64,000 nucleotides of DNA. It comes from Pseudonocardia kunmingensis (GTDB lineage Bacteria > Actinomycetota > Actinomycetes > Mycobacteriales > Pseudonocardiaceae). The position numbers and the translations under genes were made by a program. This document shows, piece after piece, positions 57,223 to 64,000 of the stretch. Numbering within the stretch: the stretch's first letter is position 1; each line of letters starts with the position of its first letter. Location of the stretch: the NCBI RefSeq assembly GCF_006716445.1, contig NZ_VFPA01000005.1, positions 578,554-642,553 on the forward strand. The letters are read 5' to 3'. The notes beneath the pieces are model-generated. The model made no database searches. It was not told where the DNA came from and was given only the letters and a program-made list of their open reading frames with translations.

Positions 57223-57963
57223 TCAGCGTCCGGTGAACCGGGGCGGGCGACGCTCGGAGCGAGCGCGCAGGCCCTCGGTGGCGTCCGCGCTCGACCAGCA
57301 GGCCGCGTAGGCGTCGAGCTCGGCGTGGCCGGCGTCGGAGGTGGTGCCCGCACCGTCGAGCACCAGCTTGGAGTAGGAGAGGGTGAGCGGGGCGAGCTCC
57401 GCCACCTCCGCGGCCCAGGCGAGCGCGACGTCGCGGCCGCCGAGGCGGTCGACCAGCCCGCGCCGGTGTGCCTCCTCGACGTCGAGCCGCGCGCAGCCCA
57501 GCAGCACCGCGCGGGCCGCGCCGCCGCCGGCGAGCTGGGCGAACCGCCGGATCGTCCACGGATCGACCGCGAGCCCGAGCCGCGCGGTCGGCAGCGCGAA
57601 GACCGCCTCCGGCGCGGCCACGCGCAGGTCGGCGGCGATCGCGAGCTGGGTGCCCGCGCCGATCGCGGGGCCGTTCACCGCGGCGATCACCGGGACGGGC
57701 GCCTCGGCCAGCGCGCGCAGCACCGCGGCGTGGGCGGCGTGGAACTCCGGGGCGGCGACGGCGTCGAGGTCCGCGCCCGCGCAGAAACAGGTGCCGCCGC
57801 CGGTGAGCACGAGGGCCCGCGCGCCGCCGTCGAGCGCCGCGCCCACCGCTTCCCGCAGCCGGTCGCACATCGCGGCGTCGAGCGCGTTGCGCTTCTCGCG
57901 ACGCTCGAGCGTGATCACCGCAACCCGGTCCTGCCAGGCCAGGTCGATCGTCGCGTCGGTCAT
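57223..57963 (-). CDS. Enoyl-CoA hydratase/isomerase family protein
   Basis: A 246-residue crotonase-fold protein. VAVITLERREKRNALDAAMCDRLREAVGAAL is the N-terminal landmark, CAGADLDAVAAPEF and VNGPAIGAGTQLAIAADLRVA form the CoA/oxyanion pocket. The second acidic residue expected in a true hydratase (around RLGLAVDPWTIRRFAQLAG) is not evident, so it may be an isomerase or another crotonase-type activity. ATG 57963 is preceded by GAGGAGG. It is divergent from the Clp ATPase gene. Confidence 0.83.
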   Translation of the reverse strand: MTDATIDLAWQDRVAVITLERREKRNALDAAMCDRLREAVGAALDGGARALVLTGGGTCFCAGADLDAVAAPEFHAAHAAVLRALAEAPVPVIAAVNGPAIGAGTQLAIAADLRVAAPEAVFALPTARLGLAVDPWTIRRFAQLAGGGAARAVLLGCARLDVEEAHRRGLVDRLGGRDVALAWAAEVAELAPLTLSYSKLVLDGAGTTSDAGHAELDAYAACWSSADATEGLRARSERRPPRFTGR

Positions 57964-58081
57964 CGTGGCCTCCTCCCGGCCCGCGACGCTACTGGGAGCG
58001 GCGCCGCGGCCCGGAACGGAGGACCATCGGGGGCAGCGCCCGTCGCGCCGCCGTGGGCGGCCGGGCGCGGAGGAGGTGGAC

Positions 58082-60166
58082 GTGCCGCAGGACCGACCGG
58101 GACCGGGGCCCTTCGACGACCTGTTCGAACGGCTCATCGGCAACCTCGAGAGCACGCTCGGCGACACGATGGGCGGCGCCGGAGGGCGACCTCCCGCGGC
58201 CGGTGGTCGCACGCCCAGGCTCGACCGCTTCGGCCGCGACCTGACCGCGGACGCCGCCCGCGGGGTGCTGGACCCGGTGATCGGCCGCGACGCCGAGGTG
58301 GACCAGGTGCTCGAGGTGCTGGCCCGGCGCACGAAGAACAACCCGGTGCTCGTGGGCGACCCGGGCGTGGGCAAGACGGCGATCGCCGAGGGCATCGCGC
58401 AGCGGGTGGCCGACGGCGCCGTGCCGGCGGCCCTGCGCGGCGTCCGGGTGGTGGCCCTGGACCTGGCCGGGATGGTGGCGGGCACCCGTTACCGCGGCGA
58501 CTTCGAGCAGCGGCTCACCGGTGTGATCGACGAGGTCGTCGCCGCGGAGCGCGGCATCGTGCTGTTCGTCGACGAGCTGCACGCCGTGGTCGGCGCCGGG
58601 TCCGCCGAGGGCGGCGCGATGGACGCCGCCACGCTGCTCAAGCCCGCGCTCGCCCGCGGTGAGCTGCAGCTGATCGGGGCCACGACGGTGCAGGAGTACC
58701 GGCGCCACATCGAGAAGGACGCCGCGCTGGAGCGCCGTTTCGAGCCGGTGCCGATCGCCGAGCCGAGCGTCGAGGCCACGATCGCGATCCTGCGCGGCCT
58801 GCGGCCGCGCTACGAGCAGCACCACGACGTGCGGATCACGGACGCGGCGCTCACGGCCGCGGCCGAGCTCTCCGACCGGTACGTGCCCGACCGGTTCCTG
58901 CCCGACAAGGCCATCGACCTGCTGGACCGCGCGAGCTCGCGGGCCCGGATCCGCGCGGGCACCCCGGACGAGGGTCCTTCCGGGGAGACCCGCGCCGGAC
59001 AGGACGAGCTGGAGCAGCTGCGGCGGGCCCGGGAGGTCGCCGTCGACGCCGACGACTTCGAACGCGCCCACCTGCTCACCCGCGAGATCGAGGCGGCCGA
59101 GGCCGCGCTGGGAGTCGCCGGGCCGGCCGGACCCGACCTCCGCAAGGGCGGTGCCGGTCCCGGCGGAAGTGTCGAGATCGGACCCGACGACGTGGCCCGC
59201 GTGGTCTCCGACAGCACCGGCATCCCGGTCGCGCAGCTCACCGGTGCCGAGCGGCGCAGGCTGCTCGACCTGGAGGCGCTGTTGCACCGCCGCGTGGTCG
59301 GGCAGGACGCCGCCGTGGAGACCGTCGCCGACGCCGTGCGGGCCGGGCGGGCCGGGCTCGCGCACCCGGACCGGCCGGTCGGCTCGTTCCTGTTCCTCGG
59401 CCCGACCGGGGTGGGCAAGACCGAGCTGGCCCGGGCGCTGGCCGAGGCGCTGTTCGGCAGCGCCGATGCGCTCCTGCGGTTCGACATGAGCGAGTACGCC
59501 GACCGGAGCAGCGCGATGCGGCTGGTCGGCGCTCCGCCCGGGCACATCGGCTACGACGACGCGGGCCAGCTCACCGAGGCCGTGCGCCGCACCCGGTACT
59601 CGGTGCTCCTGCTCGACGAGATCGAGAAGGCGCACCCGGACGTCATCGGCACCCTGCTGCAGGTCCTCGACGCCGGCCGCCTCACCGACGCCCACGGGCG
59701 CGCCGTCGACTTCACCCACACCGTCGTGATCATGACCAGCAATCTCGGCGCGGAACGCGTGCTCGCCGCCGGCGCCGCCGGGCGCCCCGTCGAGGAGGTG
59801 CGCGAGGGCGTGCTCGCGGTGACGCGGCTGCACTTCCGCCCGGAGTTCCTCAACCGGATCGACGACATCGTGCTGTTCTCCGCGCTCGACCGCGCCGAGC
59901 TCCGGCAGATCACCACGCTCCTGCTCGCCGGCACGGAAGAGCGGCTACGGGCGCAGGGCATCGCGCTGGAGGTCACCCCGGCCGCCGTCGACTGGCTCGC
60001 CGAGCGCGGCCACGAGCCCGAGCTGGGCGCCCGGCCATTGCGCCGCACGATCGCCCGCGAGGTGGACCGCGCGCTGTCGCGGCTGATCATCAGCGAGGAA
60101 CTGGGCACGGGAGGCCGCGTGGTGGTGGACGTGCACGACGGCGGGCTCGTGCTGGCGCCGCAGTAG
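58082..60166 (+). CDS. Clp/Hsp100 AAA+ ATPase without N-domain and without ClpP loop
   Basis: A 694-residue double-AAA+ unfoldase. Walker A motifs are GDPGVGKT (92-99) and GPTGVGKT (440-447); VLFVDELHAVVGAG and VLLLDEIEKAHPDV are the Walker B regions. A short UVR-like insert (VDADDFERAHLLTREIEAAEAAL) replaces the ClpB middle domain. It lacks the 140-residue Clp N-domain; the first 45 residues are acidic and Gly/Pro-rich instead. The LGF/IGF loop that docks ClpP is not visible after MTSNLGAE, so it may act as a disaggregase rather than a protease subunit. GGAGGAGG precedes GTG 58082. Confidence 0.85.
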   Translation: MPQDRPGPGPFDDLFERLIGNLESTLGDTMGGAGGRPPAAGGRTPRLDRFGRDLTADAARGVLDPVIGRDAEVDQVLEVLARRTKNNPVLVGDPGVGKTAIAEGIAQRVADGAVPAALRGVRVVALDLAGMVAGTRYRGDFEQRLTGVIDEVVAAERGIVLFVDELHAVVGAGSAEGGAMDAATLLKPALARGELQLIGATTVQEYRRHIEKDAALERRFEPVPIAEPSVEATIAILRGLRPRYEQHHDVRITDAALTAAAELSDRYVPDRFLPDKAIDLLDRASSRARIRAGTPDEGPSGETRAGQDELEQLRRAREVAVDADDFERAHLLTREIEAAEAALGVAGPAGPDLRKGGAGPGGSVEIGPDDVARVVSDSTGIPVAQLTGAERRRLLDLEALLHRRVVGQDAAVETVADAVRAGRAGLAHPDRPVGSFLFLGPTGVGKTELARALAEALFGSADALLRFDMSEYADRSSAMRLVGAPPGHIGYDDAGQLTEAVRRTRYSVLLLDEIEKAHPDVIGTLLQVLDAGRLTDAHGRAVDFTHTVVIMTSNLGAERVLAAGAAGRPVEEVREGVLAVTRLHFRPEFLNRIDDIVLFSALDRAELRQITTLLLAGTEERLRAQGIALEVTPAAVDWLAERGHEPELGARPLRRTIAREVDRALSRLIISEELGTGGRVVVDVHDGGLVLAPQ

Positions 60167-60196
60167 CGGACGAGGCGGATCACGCCCGCTGGTGGG

Positions 60197-61162
60197 TCAG
60201 GGAGCCAGTACGTCGTCCAGCCAGTCGTAGATCGCACCCGCGGCGCGGCGCAGGACGTCGACCTGGTTGTGCAGAGCACCCCCGAAGCCGGCGTCGAACC
60301 CGAGGTGGGTGGCCGGCGCGGTGAGGTGGGCGAGCAGCTGCGCGGGTTCCCCGTCCAGGGTCTGGTCGTGCTCGCCGTCGACCACCAGCACCGGGCACGT
60401 GATCTTCTCGGCGACACCGTCGGCGACGGTGAAGTCGGCCCAGCGCGCGTACAGCGCGCGCGTGGTGGGCACACCCATCACCCAGCGGCCGCGCTCGGAG
60501 AACCAGCGGATCGTGCCGTCCTCGGCGATGGCGACGCTCGATCAGCTCGTCGAGCTCCGGGTCCTGCGGCGCACGCAGCCGAGCAAGCATCGCGTCGCGC
60601 TCGCCGGGCGGCGTACGCAGCACGTAGTCCAGCGGCACCGTCGCCATGTCGTACACCCCGTCGAACGCGAGGACCGCGGCGATCCGGTCGTCGAAGGCCG
60701 CCGCGCGCGGGGCCAGCACCCCGCCCATGCTGATCCCGAGCAGCCCGATCCGGTCGGCCCGCACGTCCGGACGGGCGGCGGCGAGGTCGACCACCGGGCC
60801 GATTACGTGCTCCCAGTCCGGGCGGAACGGCAGCCCGAGCTCGCGGATCACCTGGCCCTGCCCCGGGCCCTCGAAGGCGAGTACGTGGTAGCCGCGCTCC
60901 TGCCCGGCGGCGCCCGACCATGGACCAGATCTCCTCGCCGGTACCGTCGAACCCGTTGAGCGCCACGACCACGGGCCGCGGCTCGTCGGCGCCGCAGGAG
61001 AAGAAGTAGCCGGGCAGGGTCACCCTCTCGTAGGGGATCTCCAGGACCTCGACGGGCGGTGGCCAGGCACTCCCCGATCTCAGCGGCGCCGGAGGGCGTT
61101 TGCCCCATGACCCGCAGCAGCTCCTACTCGTACTGCGGGTTCCGCGCGAACACCAGGCTCAC
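60197..61162 (-). pseudogene. Broken alpha/beta hydrolase gene
   Basis: The remains of a large alpha/beta hydrolase can be stitched together. It starts with GTG 61162, overlapping the NmrA stop by GTGA, and reads SLVFARNPQYE before an in-frame TAG at 61126-61124. The frame then reads MGQTPSGAAEIGECLA, shifts near 61060 to VTLPGYFFSCGADEPRPVVVALNGFDGTGEE, shifts again near 60910 to GQERGYHVLAFEGPGQGQ and GLLGISMGGVLAPRAA (nucleophile elbow), and shifts a third time near 60540 to MGVPTTRALYARWADF and the C-terminal half with DGEHDQTLDG (acid) and ALHNQVD (His). All three shifts are in the same sense. Confidence 0.8.
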
Positions 61163-61995
61163 CGCGCCACCCCCGCCGAGAGGTGGGCGTCCCCCACGAC
61201 CTCGCGCAACGACCGCGGCGGGCGTCCCGTGACGTCCTGCACGGCGGATGTCGTGCGGTCCTCGACACCGCGGGCGACGTCCGCGTCGAGGCCGGCGAGC
61301 ATCGCGGAGAAATCGGACGGGTAGCCCGCGGCCACGAGTCGCGCGGTGAGCTCCTCGACCTCGACCGCCCGGTGCCCTACGGGATGGCCGGTGACCTCGG
61401 TCAGCACGGCGGCGACCTCGGCGTAGCTCAACGCCTCCGGCCCGGTGAGCACGTACTCCCCGACGTGGGGCTCCCCGCCGGACAGGGCCTGCGCGGCCAC
61501 CGCCGCGATGTCGCCGGCGTCGACGAACGCCACCCGCCCGCTGCCGGTGGCCGTGACGATCTCACCCTCGGTGCGCGCGGAGTAGGCGTGCGGGTGGTCG
61601 CCGAGGAAGTTCTGCATGAACCAGGACGGGCGCAGCACCGTCGGCTCGGGCGCGCTCGCGCACACCATCCGGTGCAGCTCGCCCAGGCCGGGCGCACCCT
61701 CGGGCACCGCCGACGAGCTGAGCAGCACCACCCGTCGCACCCCGCGCTCCCGCGCCTCGTCGAGGAACGGGGCCACGATCGGTGCGGGGTCGGCGACGCC
61801 GACCGGAGCGACCAGGTAGACGGCGCGCACCCCATCGAGCGCGGCCGCGTGCGTGGCGGGGTCGGTCCACTCGAAATGGACCTGCCCGGCCGCGGGCCGA
61901 CGGCTCGCGATGCGCACGGCAACATCGCGCCCGCGCAGGGCGGCGGCGACCCGGCTGCCGGTGGTCCCGGTGCCGCCGGTGATGAGGACGGTCAT
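61159..61995 (-). CDS. NmrA-like NAD(P)-binding SDR protein
   Basis: A 278-residue atypical short-chain dehydrogenase of the NmrA/HSCARG group. VLITGGTGTTGSRVAAALRGRDVAVRIASR is the nucleotide-binding Rossmann motif, and LRPSWFMQNFLGDH, ILTGPEALSYAEVA-like VLTGPEALSYAEVA and EELTARLVAAGY are typical of this group. Many members sense NADP(H) redox state or reduce quinones. ATG 61995 overlaps the SnoaL stop by ATGA, so the two genes form an operon with the broken hydrolase downstream. The divergent TetR probably controls them. Confidence 0.85.
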   Translation of the reverse strand: MTVLITGGTGTTGSRVAAALRGRDVAVRIASRRPAAGQVHFEWTDPATHAAALDGVRAVYLVAPVGVADPAPIVAPFLDEARERGVRRVVLLSSSAVPEGAPGLGELHRMVCASAPEPTVLRPSWFMQNFLGDHPHAYSARTEGEIVTATGSGRVAFVDAGDIAAVAAQALSGGEPHVGEYVLTGPEALSYAEVAAVLTEVTGHPVGHRAVEVEELTARLVAAGYPSDFSAMLAGLDADVARGVEDRTTSAVQDVTGRPPRSLREVVGDAHLSAGVAR

Positions 61996-62432
61996 CGGTC
62001 ACCGCCCGACTCGCCGAACTCGCTGAGCTCGTTCCCGCCGCCGAGTGCCTCGGCGGCCGCGAGCGGGCTCCAGTAGTCGCGGTAGCCGACGATCTCGCCA
62101 TCGCGCACGGTGATCACCGAGACGTACCGCATGTGGTAGGGGCATCCGCTGCGCACCGCGGTGCCTTCCACCTCGAACTCCACGACCACGACCTCCGGGT
62201 CGACGCTCTGGTGCACGGTCTGGCTCGTGATCACCCGCGGTGCGATGTGGTCGGTGTAGCCGCGCATGTACTCCGTCACCGCGGCGCGCCCGTCGATCCG
62301 CTGCGGGTACCCCTCGGACGCGAACGGGAACTCCAGGGTCCCGTCGACGGCCCACAGACCGGCGAACCCGGCCATGTCGTGGGCGAGCAGCAGGTCCAGC
62401 GCCCGCTCGACCACTTCTAGTGCCCTTGTCAT
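61992..62432 (-). CDS. SnoaL-like nuclear-transport-factor-2 fold protein
   Basis: A 146-residue SnoaL/NTF2-like protein. ALDLLLAHDMAGFAGLWAVDGTLEFPFASEGYPQRIDGRAAVTEYM is the canonical fold start, and VVVVEFEVEGTAVRSGCPYHMRYVSVITVRDGEIVGYRDYWSPLAA the beta-sheet. Members act as isomerases, cyclases or have no catalysis. ATG 62432 is chosen as the family N-terminus; the frame is open beyond it. It is first in an operon with NmrA and the hydrolase remnant, divergent from TetR. Confidence 0.85.
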   Translation of the reverse strand: MTRALEVVERALDLLLAHDMAGFAGLWAVDGTLEFPFASEGYPQRIDGRAAVTEYMRGYTDHIAPRVITSQTVHQSVDPEVVVVEFEVEGTAVRSGCPYHMRYVSVITVRDGEIVGYRDYWSPLAAAEALGGGNELSEFGESGGDR

Positions 62433-62461
62433 CCGACACTTCCTCTCTACGAATGAACGAG

Positions 62462-62501
62462 ACGGCCCCGTCCCGACGAGACAGTAGCGGGACGGGACCG
62501 T
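62462..62501. promoter_or_regulatory. TetR operator candidate between snoaL-like and tetR
   Basis: ACGGCCCCGTCCCG (62462-62475) and CGGGACGGGACCGT (62488-62501) are inverted with one mismatch, 12 bases apart, in the shared control region of the divergent genes. Confidence 0.55.
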
Positions 62502-62508
62502 TCCGTCC

Positions 62509-63132
62509 ATGCCATACTCGGCGACCATGGGAACGACCCAGAAGCGGACGCCGACCGGTGCAGCCGTCCTCCAGCCCGACGTGACAGCGGCGATCACCGA
62601 GGCTGTGCTGGACGAGCTGGCCGAAACCGGATACGGCAAGCTCTCGATGGAAGCCGTCGCCCGCCGGGCGGGGGTCGGCAAGAGCGCCCTGTACCGGCGC
62701 TGGCCGTCCAAGCAGGAGATGGTCATGGCCGTCCTGTCGGACTTCAGCCTCGAGCTGGCCACGGTGCCCGACACCGGCTCGTTGCGCGCCGACCTCGACG
62801 CCGTCCTGCGCGCCCTGCTGGACTGGCTGACCCACCCGCGCTTCTCCCGGATCCTCCCCGACCTCGCCGCCGAGGGCATGCGCAACGCGGACGTGGCTGA
62901 GGCGGTGCGGGCCGCGATCGGAGATCCGCGCCGAGCGATTGGCGCCGGGGTCCTGCGGCGTGCGATCGACCGCGGAGAGCTGCCGGCCGACACCGACTTC
63001 GAGATGGCCCTCGACCTGCTCGCCGCGCCGGTGTACTGGCGGCTCTCGGTGCGGCGGGCCCCGCTCGAGCCCGGCTACCTCGACCACCTCGCCGACCTCG
63101 TGCTGCGCGCCCTGCAGGGAGGACGCCCATGA
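62509..63132 (+). CDS. TetR-family regulator
   Basis: A TetR protein of 207 residues from ATG 62509 (or 201 from ATG 62527, MGTTQKRT). LSMEAVARRAGVGKSALYRRWPSKQEMVMAVLSD is the helix-turn-helix, and the C-terminal domain (LDWLTHPRFSRILPDLAAEGMRN...) is of the TetR_C_11 type seen in other actinobacterial repressors. It is divergent from the SnoaL-NmrA operon, with a strong dyad between, and probably represses that operon. Ligand unknown. Confidence 0.9.
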   Translation: MPYSATMGTTQKRTPTGAAVLQPDVTAAITEAVLDELAETGYGKLSMEAVARRAGVGKSALYRRWPSKQEMVMAVLSDFSLELATVPDTGSLRADLDAVLRALLDWLTHPRFSRILPDLAAEGMRNADVAEAVRAAIGDPRRAIGAGVLRRAIDRGELPADTDFEMALDLLAAPVYWRLSVRRAPLEPGYLDHLADLVLRALQGGRP

Positions 63133-63247
63133 CCGCGCCACTGCTGCCATCACGCCGAGACCTGGAGTCCTCCTCCACGACCGGCTCGAACGCGCCGCAC
63201 CACCTGGTTCTGACCCCGCGTGGCGCGACCAGGTTCCGGACGCCCGA

Positions 63248-63847
63248 TCAGCCGGTGCGCGGCAGCACCAGCCGTCGGTGCACCGCGTGCAGGGCCAGCA
63301 CCAGCAACGCCGGCAGCACCAGGGCCACGCCGGGCAGCGTCACCGCGAGCAGGACCGCGACGCCCGTGACGGCCAGCGCGGCGAGCGCCGCGGCAGGCGC
63401 CCGCAGCAGCGCCGTCCAGCCCTCGGCGAGCGCGGCGCGCCACGACGCGCCGTCCGCGAGCCGCGGCACGGCGAGCAGCACCACGGCGAGCAGGCACGCG
63501 GTGGCCAGGCCGAACGCGGCCAGCGCCATCCCGCCGCCGGGCACCACGCCGTCGCGCAGCCAGGCCACCTGCTGCACGACGACGAGCGTGGCGAGCAGCC
63601 CGACCAGACCGACCGGCACCCCGGGCAGCAACCGGCGACGGAACTCCGCGCCCATCGCCCGCCACGCCGGCAGGTCGTCGTGGTCGGCCCAGTGCCCGAC
63701 GGCGGTGGACAGGGTGGCCACGACCGCCCCGATCGTCACGACCGGCATGCTCGCCAGCAACGCGACGATGCCGAGCAGGCACAGCTCCCCGACCCGGCGC
63801 AGCTGTTCTTTCCAACCCCGAGCCGGCGCGGGCACCGCCGAGGTCAC
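63248..63847 (-). CDS. DUF624/YesL-like membrane protein
   Basis: A 199-residue protein with about four helices. ELCLLGIVALLASMPVVTIGAVVATLSTAVGHWAD is the DUF624 N-terminal signature (LNLLWLLFSLPVVTIGAATAAL in relatives), followed by EFRRRLLPGVPVGLVG. YesL-like genes accompany sugar ABC transporter genes. Here the GTG start overlaps the stop of a sugar-permease gene (GTGA), so it belongs to that operon, most of which lies to the right of the window. Function unknown. Confidence 0.85.
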   Translation of the reverse strand: MTSAVPAPARGWKEQLRRVGELCLLGIVALLASMPVVTIGAVVATLSTAVGHWADHDDLPAWRAMGAEFRRRLLPGVPVGLVGLLATLVVVQQVAWLRDGVVPGGGMALAAFGLATACLLAVVLLAVPRLADGASWRAALAEGWTALLRAPAAALAALAVTGVAVLLAVTLPGVALVLPALLVLALHAVHRRLVLPRTG

Positions 63848-64000
63848 CCCTTGATCCCGCTGGTGTTGATGCCGTCGACGATGAGCCGCTGGAACACCAG
63901 GAAGAACAGGAACACCGGCACGAGCGAGAGCACCGACATCGCGAACATCGGGCCCACCGCATTCTGCCCGCTGGAGTCGAGGAACAGCCGCAGACCGATC
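63844..64000 (-). CDS. Sugar ABC permease, C-terminal end only (cut by window edge)
   Basis: The minus-strand frame entering the window encodes the C-terminus of a MalG/LplC-type carbohydrate permease: AMSVLSLVPVFLFFLVFQRL is the last helix and VDGINTSGIKG the standard ending. The rest of the gene lies beyond position 64000. The stop overlaps the DUF624 start by GTGA. Confidence 0.85.
   Translation of the reverse strand, partial: IGLRLFLDSSGQNAVGPMFAMSVLSLVPVFLFFLVFQRLIVDGINTSGIKG

Noticed and set aside
57223..57963. Confident assignment as a beta-oxidation enoyl-CoA hydratase
   Set aside because: One of the expected acidic residues is not evident and no other fatty-acid genes are nearby, so only the family is stated.
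1..64000. tRNA or rRNA genes
   Set aside because: No cloverleaf with a GGTTCGAATCC-type T-arm or rRNA core sequence stood out on reading both strands; a tRNAscan/Infernal run would settle this.

Overview
The window is about 64 kb of very GC-rich chromosome (roughly 73-75% G+C by eye). It has GTG and TTG starts, Shine-Dalgarno-led operons with many 4-base ATGA/GTGA overlaps, and lipoprotein SBPs. Gene families such as mycofactocin MftD, F420-type LLM oxidoreductase, an AfsR-type regulator, CGNR and DUF1707 point to a high-GC actinobacterium. A Pseudonocardiaceae genus such as Pseudonocardia is my best guess, but this is inferred from style and not proven. No rRNA, tRNA, CRISPR array, integrase or transposase was recognised. 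The longest stretch without an intact gene is the decayed hydrolase at 60197-61162; otherwise no gene-free gap exceeds 300 bases.

Layout. 1-6.9 kb: a cut-off TetR gene, an MftD-like flavoenzyme, a VanA/VanB O-demethylase pair with a 63-residue protein wedged between them, an esterase, and an Nramp-like transporter with a tiny membrane protein. 6.9-15.5 kb: divergent sugar C-methyltransferase and RmlC-type epimerase genes, a NimT-type MFS gene, a CGNR regulator, a DHFR-like protein, a lipoprotein hydrolase and a 1069-residue AfsR-family regulator. 15.7-21.4 kb: an operon read leftwards (SBP, two permeases, an acylneuraminate-lyase-like aldolase, GntR, a second DapA-like aldolase) with a near-consensus promoter whose spacer is filled by an 18-bp palindrome. 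21.5-24.5 kb: small stand-alone genes. 24.6-31.4 kb: a complete Dpp/Opp-type importer whose two ATPase domains are fused, an M20 peptidase, and an isochorismatase remnant.

31.5-37.9 kb is the most notable region: an MttB-family methyltransferase facing an operon of IclR, corrinoid protein, methyltetrahydrofolate methyltransferase, an iron-sulphur ASKHA corrinoid reactivator and a DUF1638 protein. Together these look like a complete corrinoid-dependent demethylation pathway that feeds methyl groups to tetrahydrofolate, a chemistry best known from anaerobes, here in an apparent aerobe. It is followed by a SAM methyltransferase and an SBP plus two FecCD permeases with no ATPase gene beside them (iron-siderophore or possibly corrinoid uptake).

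41.9-50.4 kb: patatin, DUF1707, LysR/MFS, and a TctABC importer divergent from a TcuA-like flavoprotein (tricarballylate or related polycarboxylate use). 50.4-60.2 kb: DoxX, STAS, acetylxylan-esterase family, MFS/LysR, DUF2306, superoxide dismutase, flavin reductase, enoyl-CoA hydratase and an unusual Clp ATPase. 60.2-64 kb: a hydrolase pseudogene, NmrA and SnoaL genes divergent from a TetR gene, DUF624, and the tail of a sugar ABC permease.

A second theme is palindromic DNA. Hairpin repeats sit at most convergent junctions. Two of them form arrays with 58- and 72-base periodicity between convergent genes 11 kb apart, and at least four appear to be translated because they lie inside or at the edge of reading frames.
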